Origin: an uncultured Bacteroidales bacterium
GTDB lineage: Bacteria > Bacteroidota > Bacteroidia > Bacteroidales > UBA3824
Direction: 5' to 3'
NCBI GenBank assembly: GCA_905234655.1
Contig: CAJOJG010000020.1
Location: 1 to 46,445 of the forward strand
Length of the DNA: 46,445 nt
This document shows, one piece after another, positions 16,244-25,707 of this stretch (its first letter is position 1; each line of letters starts with the position of its first letter). The notes below the pieces were generated by a model. It did no database searches. It had not been told where the DNA came from and saw only the letters and a program-made list of their open reading frames with translations. The position numbers and the translations under genes are program-made.

Positions 16244-18892
16244 TTAAAATTCTATGCCTATGAGCAGGATGTCGTCGACCTGCTTGTTGTTGCCCTTAAA
16301 TTCGAGGAAGTCCCTTTCGAAGAGTTCCTTGAACTGTGGCATCGACAGTTCGGGGTTAGTCTCTATGAGTTCCTTGATACGTCCCGGGCGGTATTTTCTG
16401 CCTTCCTCGCCGCCTATCTGGTCCGGCAAGCCGTCGGAGAAGAAGAAGCATTTTTCGCCGGGCTGGAACTTTATCTCGTAGTCCTCGAACTTCTTCTCGT
16501 CCTTGCCTTTCCTCGGCGGCTTGCCGCCGATGGCCTGTGCAGTGCCTTTGTACTGTATCAGCTCGCGCTGTGCGTTGAGGTAATACAGCGGCCTATGCGC
16601 GCCGGAGAAGTGGAGTATTCCAGTCTCAAAGTTAATTTTACATAAAGCAATATCCATGCCATCCCTTGCCTCCTGCTCGTCGCTATCTTGTTTTAATGTG
16701 TGGCGGACGCCCAAATGGAGCTGGTCGAGAACCTGACCGGCATGGAGCGCGTCGGCGTGGTCGGCGATGATGTTGAGGTTGAAGTAGCCGATGAACGAGA
16801 GCAATGCGCCCGGCACACCGTGTCCTGTACAATCGACCGCCGCAATATAAACATTGTCGTCCTTCTCGAAGAACCACGGGAAGTCGCCGCTGACGACGTC
16901 CCTCGGCCGGTAGAACATGAAGAACTTCGGCAGACGAACCGCAATAGCGTCGAGGCTCGGTATAATCGCCGACTGGATTCGCTGGGCGTAGTTGATGGAC
17001 TCGGTGATGCTCTTGTTTTTCTCCTCGATTTCCATCTCGATGCGCTTGCGCTCGGTAATGTCATGCGCCACAAAGAGGACGGTCTCAAGCTCTTTTTCCT
17101 TGTTGAACTCGGGGATGGCGTTGAACTGGATTATCATGTCCTCGCCCTCGCCGCTGACATCGGGGAACGTGGTCTCCGTGTCGAACATCCTCTGGTTTTG
17201 GACGACCTGCGAGAGTGCCTCTTTGAAGAAGTCGCGGATGACTTCGTTGAGCTTTACTTCGTCTATCTGCTTTTGTAGTATGTCGTCTTTCCTTAGACCC
17301 ACAATCTGCTGGCCTACAGGGTTTACGTAGAAGAACTTTCCATCGGGGCTCAGGCGCAGGATTGCGTCGAGTGAGTTCTCGGAGAGTGCCTGCATCTCAC
17401 CTGACATGCGCTGCGCCTTCTCGGCAATCTTACGCACGGTGATGTCGCGGGTGTTGAAGATAATGCCCTGGATAGCGGCGTTGCTCAAGAGGTTACGTCC
17501 AGTAGCCTCGAGCCACAACTGTTCGGAATCAGATTTCTTAAACTGGTACTCGAAAGTCACCGGAGCCTCAGGGTGCGCAAGGAGTTGCTTGAAGACCTCG
17601 TGGAACTTAGAGCGCGAGGAATCGTCAAACTTTTCGATTGCGCTCTTGCCAACGATGTAATCCGGGTCGTAGCCCAAGATGCTCTTGCTGGACGGGCTTT
17701 CGTATGTGACAAGCGCGTTTTCGTCGTAAATGGAGATGACCTCGGACGCATTCTCAAGGAGGGCGTACTGACGCTTTTGACCACGTTCAACCTCACGGAT
17801 CTGAGCTTCGAGTTTGCGGTTTGTCTCCTGGAGGTCGAGCTGTGCTTTCTGCATCGCCTCGGCGTTCTTACGGAGCTCGTCCTCATTCTTCCTCAACTGC
17901 TTTGTCATTTCCTGCGCGTCGCGGAGGAGTTTCTCTGTCTGAGTGTTGACCTTGAGGTTGAAGATTGTCTGGGCGATAATCTCGCTGACTTCTTTTATAA
18001 GGTTCTGCGTCTTGGTCGGCAGGTCGGGCAACAGGGACGCAAACTCTATGACGCCCTGAAGTTTTTCGTCGCTGATGAGCGGCGAGAGGAGCAGTGTCTG
18101 TGGCTTTTGGTCGCCCAAGATGCCGGACGAGATGGTCACGTAATCCGCAGGAATCTCGCGGCGGTATATAATGTCACGCTCGAAGGCTGCCTGTCCGACA
18201 AGCCCGATGCCGATTTGGAACTCTTGCGAGATGTATTTCTTTCGGTTATATGCGTATGTGGCGATGTTAACGAGGACTTTCTTGTCCTCGTCGTAAAGAT
18301 AGAACGCACCCTGTACAGCGTCGATGTATTCAATGAGGTTAATTATAGTCTCGTATGCAAGTTCGTCGATATTGTTGCGCTGACGGAGGATGTCGCCGAC
18401 GATTTCCTTGCCTTTCGCAATCCATGTCTGCTCCGCCTCGCGCTGTGAGGTGGCGACAAGGTTGTTTTTCATTATAAGGAGCGAGCGTCCCAAAAGGTCG
18501 TCCTGGTCGATGTCGCTGTTGTCAAAATAGAGGTCGCCTTCACCAATTCGCTTTGCAATGATGGAGTTCTTACGGAAAATCTCGTTCTTCTCGTTGAGCA
18601 TTATCTCCAGTTCCTCGTTCTGACGGCGGTTACGGCGGGCGAAGTAGTTAAAAATCAAGGCAATCACAAACGGCGCAAGGTCGATGACGAATAACATCGG
18701 GGTGCGCTCATGGATATAAAGAAGCTTGCTGAAGCTGAACTGGATGTGTTTAATCTGGAACTCCGCAAGTATGGACGCAATCGGGAACAGCATACCGATA
18801 GCAAAGCCTACGACGGTGTAAATCAACACCATGTGGGGATTTGTCACGATCCTGTCTTCCGTCATTGATATGTCTGTAGCCTGTCTTGCCAT
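16244..18892 (-). CDS. Membrane GAF/PAS sensor with SpoIIE-type PP2C phosphatase (SiaA-like)
   Basis: An 882-residue signalling phosphatase. Two membrane helices lie near residues 22-44 and 67-87. A GAF domain (~170-320), a coiled coil (~325-375), two PAS domains (~375-490 and ~500-620) and a C-terminal PP2C/SpoIIE domain (~640-882) follow. Metal-site motifs are present: VSGDFPWF, DCTGHGVPGALLS, SDGLPDQ and KQVDDILLI. The family dephosphorylates serine/threonine on STAS- or SiaC-like proteins; from position the substrate is probably the SiaC-like protein. It differs from pseudomonad SiaA, which has a periplasmic sensor and HAMP, in using GAF and PAS inputs. It lies 73 bases after the stop of another GAF/PAS sensor gene. 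Confidence 0.87.
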   Translation of the reverse strand: MARQATDISMTEDRIVTNPHMVLIYTVVGFAIGMLFPIASILAEFQIKHIQFSFSKLLYIHERTPMLFVIDLAPFVIALIFNYFARRNRRQNEELEIMLNEKNEIFRKNSIIAKRIGEGDLYFDNSDIDQDDLLGRSLLIMKNNLVATSQREAEQTWIAKGKEIVGDILRQRNNIDELAYETIINLIEYIDAVQGAFYLYDEDKKVLVNIATYAYNRKKYISQEFQIGIGLVGQAAFERDIIYRREIPADYVTISSGILGDQKPQTLLLSPLISDEKLQGVIEFASLLPDLPTKTQNLIKEVSEIIAQTIFNLKVNTQTEKLLRDAQEMTKQLRKNEDELRKNAEAMQKAQLDLQETNRKLEAQIREVERGQKRQYALLENASEVISIYDENALVTYESPSSKSILGYDPDYIVGKSAIEKFDDSSRSKFHEVFKQLLAHPEAPVTFEYQFKKSDSEQLWLEATGRNLLSNAAIQGIIFNTRDITVRKIAEKAQRMSGEMQALSENSLDAILRLSPDGKFFYVNPVGQQIVGLRKDDILQKQIDEVKLNEVIRDFFKEALSQVVQNQRMFDTETTFPDVSGEGEDMIIQFNAIPEFNKEKELETVLFVAHDITERKRIEMEIEEKNKSITESINYAQRIQSAIIPSLDAIAVRLPKFFMFYRPRDVVSGDFPWFFEKDDNVYIAAVDCTGHGVPGALLSFIGYFNLNIIADHADALHAGQVLDQLHLGVRHTLKQDSDEQEARDGMDIALCKINFETGILHFSGAHRPLYYLNAQRELIQYKGTAQAIGGKPPRKGKDEKKFEDYEIKFQPGEKCFFFSDGLPDQIGGEEGRKYRPGRIKELIETNPELSMPQFKELFERDFLEFKGNNKQVDDILLIGIEF

Positions 18893-18965
18893 GTTTTTTT
18901 GTTAAAAATCGGTTGCTAAATTACGGAATTTTACACTGAAAAATAAATTTTCCGCAAACTTTTTT

Positions 18966-21542
18966 TTACTTGTCCCAACTTTTCAGCCAATTTCTGTATC
19001 GTTGGTCCAATGTAGTCTCCTGAATGTTCTCGGTGAGCGAGCTTATTTTTTCCATCTCGCCGAGTTTCGACTTGAGCGATGTCTCGCTCTTTTGCGCCGT
19101 CCTGAGTTTGTCGTGCAGGTCGCGGTTCTGCTCTTTCATCATCTCCACCTGCTTCATCGCCTGCTCCTCGATGTCCTTGTGTACAGTGATGTCGAAGGCG
19201 GTGTACAGGACCTTGAAGACCTTTCCGTCAGTGTCCCTTACAGGCGTGTACTGGTTGATGAGCCAGATGTCGTTGCCAGTCAGTTTTGACTTGCGCTTAA
19301 CAGTCAGCTGGTGCATATTACCTTCGCAAACATTTTGCCACAATGCCTTAAATTCCAAAATTTCTTCGTCGGGAATGAAGGTAAGGATGTTTTTGCCCTT
19401 TGTCTGCTCGTAGTCGTAGCCCATTGTCTTGATGTGCTTTGCGTTGGCAAAGAGCAGGTTCCCTTCGACTGAATATTCAGCCCTCATAAGCGTCTCGTCG
19501 ATGGCTGTGAGCACGGACGTCATCTCAATCCTGTTCTTCGCCATGCTTTCCTGTGTGGCCTGTAACATCTCGGCGCGTTCCTGCTCGACGGCGAGGAGCT
19601 GCTTGTTCTTTTCCTCGATGTTCTTCTGCTCGGTAATGTCGTTTGCTATGTACAACACCCTGACTACCGTGCTCTTCTGGTCGAAGATCGGGGTGTACTG
19701 CGAGAGCAGCCAGATATTGTCTCCGTTCTTGCTCTTTTGGTTGACGATTTTTTGGTACGACTGGCCGGCGCAGATGTTCTGCCATACGACGTCGAAGTTG
19801 TCAAGGTACTCGTCGGACATGATGGAGCGGATGTTGCGGCCGAGGAGTTCGTCCTTGCGGTATCCAAGCGCGGAGAGGTATTTTTGGTTTGCGGACTCGA
19901 ACTTTCCTTCCGGGTCGAGCTCCGCCTTCAAAAGTGTCTCGTCGACCGCAGAAAGGATACCAGACATCTCCGCCTCGCGCCGCTGTGACTCGTCGCGCGC
20001 CGTGGTCATCTCCGCCATCGCCTTGTGGAGTTCCTGCTCGCGGACTGCGAGTTCGTCAGACTTTTTCTGTGACTCCTGGAGAAGTTCGGCGGTGCGCGCG
20101 TTGTTCCTCAATGAGGACAGCTGTGAGGCTATGGAGTCGCCAAGCTGCTCGACAAACTGAATCTCGTGTGGCTTAAGGAGATTGAACGATGCCAATTCTA
20201 TCACACCGAGTATCGTGTCCTCCGACTTCAACGGCACCATGAGGAGACATTTTGGCTTTGAGTCGCCAAGTCCCGACTCTACCTGCATATAGTCCGGCGG
20301 AACGTCTGTAATGTACAAGGTGTTCTTTTCTAACGCGCACACGCCGACAAGTCCGTCGCCAAGCGGAATCTTCTTGGTCAAGAACTTCTTTCGGTCGTAT
20401 GCAAACGCCGATAGCATCTCGAGGAATATGTGCTTGGGGTCTGTGTCGTCAAGAATGAAAAGTCCGCCCTGGCTTGCATTAATATAATGCACGAGGTTCT
20501 TTATTACCTCGTCGGAGAGCGACGTGATGTTCTCGTTAAAGTGGCGCATGATGTCGCCGAACTTTGCAAGCCCTTGCGTCGTCCAGTTACGCTGCTCGTC
20601 CTCAAGGCGGCGTTTGCGCTCCTCCTCCTGCGCGGACGAAAGCCTGTTACGGAGTTCGAGAAGGCTTTTAGCCATAGAGCCGTCGGGGGCTTCCACGCCG
20701 ACTTCAGAGTCATATTTGCCCTGCGCAATCTGGTGTGAGAACTCCGTCAGCCGCTTGAAACTTACGGCGACACCGTTTATCGTCTTGTTCAGCCGCCCGA
20801 TCTCCGTCTGATCCTCCGTAAGGAACTGGTCAGGGACGATGCCCTGCTTGAGCGAGCTGACGAAAGACTGCGCGCTAGCATAGTTGACCTTGAGGTAACG
20901 GAACACAAACAGGCCGATGAATATGACCGACAGGAACATGGGCAGCGACAATATGGTAGACACGATCCTATGGTGGGAGATTTCGTCGCGGATATGCTGG
21001 TCGCCGGAAATCAGACTATTATAATGTGCGGCGTACATCTGGTTAAGTGTCTTGCGCATCTGGTCGAACGCGCTTATTTCCTTTACGCCGAGCAGCTCGC
21101 GCGCAGACTCCACGCGGCCATTTATTATAAGGCGTATGATGTCCTTGTTGACGTTCTGGTAAATGACAAACTCATTCTTGAACTTGTCCAGGAGCCTTAG
21201 TTCCTCCGCCGACTGCAAGGTCGCCTCGTAGTCTTTCAGCCTTACTTCGTAGAACTGGTTGAACTTGTTATGGTGGCGCTGGATAGTGACGACGTCAGTC
21301 TCGCTCTCGATGATGGCATGGTTCTGTACGACAAGCGAATAGATGTCTTCGGATATTGCATACAACGGGTATATGCTCGCCGCTTGCCTTGCGGTGAACG
21401 CCTCGACGTCATTCCTGATCTTGCCCACCGAGTACAACGAATATATACAGAAGAACAGGATGTAGACCGATACCGCCGCGAACAGCAGTATCAACCTGTT
21501 CCTGAAATCCAATTTGTCGAATATTTGGTTCACATTTTCCAT
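18966..21542 (-). CDS. Membrane sensor with HAMP, GAF and two PAS domains, no output domain
   Basis: An 858-residue sensor starting at MENVNQIF; an in-frame ATG at 21605 would add 21 residues without family support. The first membrane helix (LILLFAAVSVYILFFC) and the second (LPMFLSVIFIGLFVF) enclose a ~150-residue helical periplasmic part like a four-helix-bundle ligand domain. A HAMP-like linker, a GAF domain (~320-490), a coiled coil and two PAS domains (~550-670 and ~690-810) follow, then a coiled coil to the end. No histidine kinase, cyclase, phosphatase or methyl-accepting domain is present. It probably signals by protein contact, perhaps to the phosphatase encoded next. The divergent neighbour is CheR. 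Confidence 0.82.
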   Translation of the reverse strand: MENVNQIFDKLDFRNRLILLFAAVSVYILFFCIYSLYSVGKIRNDVEAFTARQAASIYPLYAISEDIYSLVVQNHAIIESETDVVTIQRHHNKFNQFYEVRLKDYEATLQSAEELRLLDKFKNEFVIYQNVNKDIIRLIINGRVESARELLGVKEISAFDQMRKTLNQMYAAHYNSLISGDQHIRDEISHHRIVSTILSLPMFLSVIFIGLFVFRYLKVNYASAQSFVSSLKQGIVPDQFLTEDQTEIGRLNKTINGVAVSFKRLTEFSHQIAQGKYDSEVGVEAPDGSMAKSLLELRNRLSSAQEEERKRRLEDEQRNWTTQGLAKFGDIMRHFNENITSLSDEVIKNLVHYINASQGGLFILDDTDPKHIFLEMLSAFAYDRKKFLTKKIPLGDGLVGVCALEKNTLYITDVPPDYMQVESGLGDSKPKCLLMVPLKSEDTILGVIELASFNLLKPHEIQFVEQLGDSIASQLSSLRNNARTAELLQESQKKSDELAVREQELHKAMAEMTTARDESQRREAEMSGILSAVDETLLKAELDPEGKFESANQKYLSALGYRKDELLGRNIRSIMSDEYLDNFDVVWQNICAGQSYQKIVNQKSKNGDNIWLLSQYTPIFDQKSTVVRVLYIANDITEQKNIEEKNKQLLAVEQERAEMLQATQESMAKNRIEMTSVLTAIDETLMRAEYSVEGNLLFANAKHIKTMGYDYEQTKGKNILTFIPDEEILEFKALWQNVCEGNMHQLTVKRKSKLTGNDIWLINQYTPVRDTDGKVFKVLYTAFDITVHKDIEEQAMKQVEMMKEQNRDLHDKLRTAQKSETSLKSKLGEMEKISSLTENIQETTLDQRYRNWLKSWDK

Positions 21543-21801
21543 CTGCGTGGACGTTTGTTTCGTGTTTTTTATGAATCGGCGCATCGTCCTTCTTAGGAGC
21601 GGCACACCTTATTTCCAAAATCCAAATTTAGAAATAATTTTTGGATTATACCGCAAAAATATGTTTATTTTTATATAAATATTTTCCTTTGCGCTTATTA
21701 TCAACTATTTAAGACCATAACATTTTTTTGTCTATTAGTCTTCATAACCACAAAAAATCAAAAAACGTGCCTTTTTAGTGAAACATTTAATATCTTTTTT
21801 A

Positions 21802-21833
21802 TTTGGATATTTATTTGATAAAGCCTACCTTTG
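21802..21833 (+). promoter_or_regulatory. Promoter of the cheR-like gene
   Basis: TTTG (21802-21805), 20 bases, TACCTTTG (21826-21833): a full match to the Bacteroidota promoter pattern. The predicted start of transcription near 21840 excludes the upstream ATG at 21778 and supports translation from 21856. Confidence 0.72.
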
Positions 21834-21855
21834 TAAAGCCATTTTAAGACTTACA

Positions 21856-22695
21856 ATGGAACTGACCGAAAAAGACATACAAAGGGTACAAAACACGATA
21901 AGGAATGTATCGTCATACGACTTTTCAGACTATTCCTACAACAGCTTCTGCCGCAGGATAGAGAAAATCGTCGGCGACTACGGCATGACCGTCGAAGAAC
22001 TCATAAAGGACATCCAGAACGACTATAACTTCATGGAAAGGGTTGTCCGTGACATTACGGTAAACACGACCGAGTTCTTCAGGGACACCGACACATGGCA
22101 CAAAATCCGGTCCGTATTCTCAAACCGCTTCGCCGACAAGGAAAGCCTCGACATCTGGCACGCAGGATGCTCATCGGGGCAGGAGGTGTACTCCATGATG
22201 ATAATGCTCTCCGAGCTCGGGCTGTTCGACAGGGCTTCGATATACGCCACGGACATTAACGAGAACGTACTCAAGACAGCAATGTCAGGCCAATACAAAT
22301 ACCACGAGGTCCAGGACTACCTCGGTAACTTCGACAAGGTCTTTAACCACAAGATACACTCCTCCACCGTGCCATACGTCGACATCCGCAAGTACATGGA
22401 AATAAACAAGCTCAAAGACTATGTGAAGATGGACAAGAACCTCATAGAAAAACCATTGTTCTTCAAGCACGACCTCGTCTCTGGCGAACCTATCATAAAC
22501 AAGCCCCTCGACATCATCGTATGCCGGAACGTGCTGATATACTTCAACCACGACCTCCAAAACAAAGTCCTCAAGTTCTTCCACTCCAACCTCGCCGAAA
22601 ACGGATGCCTCATAATCGGCAGGCACGAAGGCATGATCGGACACGTAGCCTCGCTATTCGAGAAAAAGGACACGCTGTACTTCAAGCGCAAATAA
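21856..22695 (+). CDS. CheR-type SAM-dependent protein methyltransferase
   Basis: A 279-residue CheR-family protein, full length for the family. An N-terminal helical CheR_N domain (1-75) ends in TTEFFRD. The SAM-binding domain has IWHAGCSSGQEVYSM (~100-114), ATDIN (~134-138) and IVCRNVLIYF (~217-226). Classical CheR methylates glutamates of chemoreceptors. No MCP, CheA, CheW or CheB is present in the window, so this is an orphan. It is transcribed divergently from the HAMP/GAF/PAS sensor, and CheR paired with PAS sensors is known outside chemotaxis. The start was chosen from the promoter immediately upstream and from family fit. Confidence 0.88.
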   Translation: MELTEKDIQRVQNTIRNVSSYDFSDYSYNSFCRRIEKIVGDYGMTVEELIKDIQNDYNFMERVVRDITVNTTEFFRDTDTWHKIRSVFSNRFADKESLDIWHAGCSSGQEVYSMMIMLSELGLFDRASIYATDINENVLKTAMSGQYKYHEVQDYLGNFDKVFNHKIHSSTVPYVDIRKYMEINKLKDYVKMDKNLIEKPLFFKHDLVSGEPIINKPLDIIVCRNVLIYFNHDLQNKVLKFFHSNLAENGCLIIGRHEGMIGHVASLFEKKDTLYFKRK

Positions 22696-22788
22696 TAAGA
22701 ATTGTTTACAAAAATTGTCCAATAAGATACAACTTGTGGCATTTAAATTGCTAAAGTTGGAATATAAAACTCACAAAGCCAAGAAAAA

Positions 22789-23598
22789 ATGAAAACACTC
22801 CGACACATACTTGCCACAACCGCAATCGCGACATCATGCCTTGCGGCGCAGGCGCAGGTCACAGTTGAGCCTAAGACAGCTTGTACCGGCCAGCCTGTGT
22901 CAATAGCAATAGCCACAAGTTCAGACTCTCAAATCGCGAAAGTGGACTTCGGCGACGGCTACGACACTTACGGCACAAAACTCCAGCACATATACGACAA
23001 AGACGGCACATACTCCATAACCGTCAAAATCATCGACGGCAGTACCGACACCGACCTCACGCTCGAAAGCGTGACAATCGGCGAATCGCCCGACCTCCAA
23101 CTCACCGACGACCAGGACAACTCGCTGCTCGTAGCCACCGCGACAGGCGGCGCGACCTTCGAGTGGACGCTTAACGGCGAAAAGCTCCAGAACACCGAAC
23201 CGTCGCTCTATTACCTCGAAAGCGGAACATACTCCGTGACCGCCACAAACTCTAACGGATGTGCCGAAACCCAATCCATCAAGGCGACATACCAGGCCGT
23301 CGGCGCAAACGACGACACTTACATCAAGGTTGCCAACAATGTCATAACACCAAGCGTAAGGGACGGAGTCAACGACGTACTCTACATCGAGGACGTATCC
23401 AACTACCCCAACCCATGCTCGGTGAAGATATTCGACAAGAAAGGCAAACTCGTGTACACCAACAACAGCTACTCCAACACAAACGGATTCCAAGGCCGCG
23501 ACGACGACGGCAACGACCTTTTTGCCGGCACGTACTACTACGTTATTAAAAGCCAGGGCAAGAAAGGATGCACAGGCTTCGTGGACATAATCAGATAA
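22789..23598 (+). CDS. Secreted PKD-domain protein with T9SS type B C-terminal domain
   Basis: A 269-residue exported protein. The signal peptide ends near AAQAQ (residue ~23). A PKD-like domain follows (VDFGDGYDTYGTKLQHIYDKDGTYSITVKI, ~53-83), then an Ig-like segment (~95-165). The last ~85 residues form a gliding-motility/CHU_C type B sorting domain: VITPSVRDGVNDVLYI, YPNPCSVKIFDKKGKLVY, DLFAGTYYYVI and a terminal GFVDIIR. Type B cargo generally needs a cognate PorP/SprF-like protein, and the next gene, 14 bases on, encodes one. It is therefore probably a small surface protein exported by the type IX system. Confidence 0.85.
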   Translation: MKTLRHILATTAIATSCLAAQAQVTVEPKTACTGQPVSIAIATSSDSQIAKVDFGDGYDTYGTKLQHIYDKDGTYSITVKIIDGSTDTDLTLESVTIGESPDLQLTDDQDNSLLVATATGGATFEWTLNGEKLQNTEPSLYYLESGTYSVTATNSNGCAETQSIKATYQAVGANDDTYIKVANNVITPSVRDGVNDVLYIEDVSNYPNPCSVKIFDKKGKLVYTNNSYSNTNGFQGRDDDGNDLFAGTYYYVIKSQGKKGCTGFVDIIR

Positions 23599-23612
23599 AA
23601 AACCGAAAGACC

Positions 23613-25178
23613 ATGAAAATGAAAACCATAACAGCCGGTGCGCTCATACTCCTGTCAGCAATCTCGACGACAGCCCAGAACCACACGCCCGGGCAAAACT
23701 ATATGAACAAATTCACCGAAGCCCCGGCATACGCCGGTTTCAACGGCAACGCCGAAGGCTTCCTCGGATACCGCGCAATGATGACCGGGATAGACGGCGC
23801 GCCAAAAATCCTCCGCGCCAACTTCAACGGCAACATCAAAGGACAAATGGGATACGGCGTGGACGTAATCAACGAAAAAGCCGGCAACTTCAACAACACA
23901 ATCCTCGCCCTCTCATACGCATACCACGTCCAGCTTGGCGGCGAGGCTAACTTAAGTTTTGCCATAACCCCCACCCTGCTCCGCTCGGCTTTCGACTTGG
24001 CGAGCGCAAAGACTTTCGGAGCGGCGGCCGACCCGGTGTTCCAAAACCAAGCCGGACTGTCCGGCACTGGTTTTGACGCAGGATTCTCCGTAATGTTCAA
24101 CATCAAAGGACTGTACTTCAGCGTAAACGCCCCGCGACTGATATGCAAGGATCTCCAATTCCAAAACGGAATCGTCGACGCCGACCGTATCATAAACGGC
24201 TCAATCTCATACGCCATCGAAGCCGACAAGTGGGAAATCGAACCCATGGCGCAAGTCGACTACGCAATGATTGGCGGAATCGAATGGGCGGGCGGCCTCG
24301 CCCTCAAATACAACCAAAGGGCATGGCTCCAAGGCTCATACTCCTCCGAAAACTGGATTGGCATCGGCGTAGGATTCGCAGCATCTAACAGGATTGCGCT
24401 ATGCTACCAATACGAAATCGGGACGTCCGACATTGCAAAAACCTGCAACGGAAACCACGAGCTGACCGCAGGCTTCCTGATAAGCAAAGCTAAGAAACGC
24501 AAGAACCCGACGATATTTGCCGAGGACGAAAAGACAGACCCGAAGTCCGACTCGAAGTACAACGCAAAACCCGACAGCGACCTTGCTAAAAAGCTTGAGG
24601 AAGAAATCAAGAACCGCGACAATGAAATAAAGCGTCTCGAAGGACTTATCGACGACTGCTGCACGAACAACACGCCGTCCTCCGACGTCAACTCGCCCAA
24701 GCCGTCCGACGACGGGCCAAAACCGGTAGTCGACCCAAACGAACCCGACCAGGAGACCGTCATCAACACCGAACCGACGCCGGAATACGACGAAGTCGCA
24801 CAGCCCCGCGACCCTCAGAAAGTCAAATGGCTCGAATCGAGGGAACTCATTAACGTGAGGTTCGCCACTAACACCACAAGGCTGCTCGAATCGTCAAAAT
24901 CAGACCTCGACGCATTCGCCAACATCGTTGCGCACAACTTCAACGCCGACCGCGACATACTCATCATCTCGTACACAAACGACATGACGGACTACGGAAA
25001 GCAGATAGCCAACACAAGGTCGATGGAAATAAAGAAATACCTCGTTGCAAAAGGCATACAGAGCAAGAGGATAATCACATCGGTGAAAAGGCTGCGCAAC
25101 GTATCCGACACACCCGAAGGACGCTACGAGGACAGCAGGATTACCGTATCGCTCGAAGCAAAACCAAGAGACAAATAG
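23613..25178 (+). CDS. PorP/SprF-like outer-membrane protein fused to OmpA-like domain
   Basis: A 521-residue protein. Signal peptide MKMKTITAGALILLSAISTTAQ; residues ~25-300 resemble PorP/SprF (NHTPGQNYMNKFTEAPAYAGF, then NFNGNIKGQMGYGVDVINEKAG), an outer-membrane beta-barrel used for type B T9SS cargo. A short coiled coil (LAKKLEEEIKNRDNEIKRLE), a Pro/Asp-rich linker and a C-terminal OmpA/MotB-like domain (~410-520) follow. The latter would bind peptidoglycan. Classical PorP/SprF lacks this domain. The start at 23613 matches the signal peptide; an upstream ATG at 23568 would overlap the previous gene. Confidence 0.83.
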   Translation: MKMKTITAGALILLSAISTTAQNHTPGQNYMNKFTEAPAYAGFNGNAEGFLGYRAMMTGIDGAPKILRANFNGNIKGQMGYGVDVINEKAGNFNNTILALSYAYHVQLGGEANLSFAITPTLLRSAFDLASAKTFGAAADPVFQNQAGLSGTGFDAGFSVMFNIKGLYFSVNAPRLICKDLQFQNGIVDADRIINGSISYAIEADKWEIEPMAQVDYAMIGGIEWAGGLALKYNQRAWLQGSYSSENWIGIGVGFAASNRIALCYQYEIGTSDIAKTCNGNHELTAGFLISKAKKRKNPTIFAEDEKTDPKSDSKYNAKPDSDLAKKLEEEIKNRDNEIKRLEGLIDDCCTNNTPSSDVNSPKPSDDGPKPVVDPNEPDQETVINTEPTPEYDEVAQPRDPQKVKWLESRELINVRFATNTTRLLESSKSDLDAFANIVAHNFNADRDILIISYTNDMTDYGKQIANTRSMEIKKYLVAKGIQSKRIITSVKRLRNVSDTPEGRYEDSRITVSLEAKPRDK

Positions 25179-25209
25179 AAAACACTAACCCCACAAAACC
25201 GCACCCAAA

Positions 25210-25701
25210 ATGGCCAAGCGACACATAACATACATAGCCGCAGCGATAATAGCAACGACCGCGACGGCTGACATGGCGGCGGCTCAGTCAATTGCGATAG
25301 GGACGACGACACCGGCGGCAAACACCGCGTCCGTCGGCGGCCTGTCATACTCATACTCAATCGGACGGATAACAAACATCGTAATCTCAAACGAACAAGC
25401 CGCCGCCCTTAACCAAAACAAGACAAGACAAGACACGAACAAAAGAAGTAAAATCAGCGTGACGGCATACCCAAACCCGTTCACCGACTACCTGAAAATC
25501 AAATCCGACGACCCGGCAGCACTCGGACAAGACACCCGCATTCAAATAATAGACAGCAAAGGAAGTACGACATACGAACAACGCGCCACAGGCGACAGCG
25601 GCGAGATAACGATTAACGCCACATTCCTCGTCCCGGGCGCATACGTGATAAAAATAACCAACGGCAACGGCACATGCGCCGTCCACGCCATAAAAATCTG
25701 A
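25210..25701 (+). CDS. Small secreted protein with T9SS type A sorting domain
   Basis: A 163-residue exported protein with signal peptide ending near MAAAQS (residue ~26). The first part holds no recognised domain. The C-terminal ~80 residues fit a type A (Por secretion) sorting domain: ISVTAYPNPFTDYLKI, IQIIDSKGSTTYEQ and LVPGAYVIKITNGNGT. It is nearly all sorting signal, so cargo function, if any, lies in the short variable N-terminus. It lies 31 bases after the PorP-OmpA gene and 6 bases before the next. Confidence 0.78.
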   Translation: MAKRHITYIAAAIIATTATADMAAAQSIAIGTTTPAANTASVGGLSYSYSIGRITNIVISNEQAAALNQNKTRQDTNKRSKISVTAYPNPFTDYLKIKSDDPAALGQDTRIQIIDSKGSTTYEQRATGDSGEITINATFLVPGAYVIKITNGNGTCAVHAIKI

Positions 25702-25707
25702 CATACC

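Noticed and set aside
15239..22695. Complete chemotaxis or c-di-GMP system
   Set aside because: CheR and SiaABC homologues are present, but no CheA, CheB, CheW, MCP or GGDEF/EAL domain could be found in the window.
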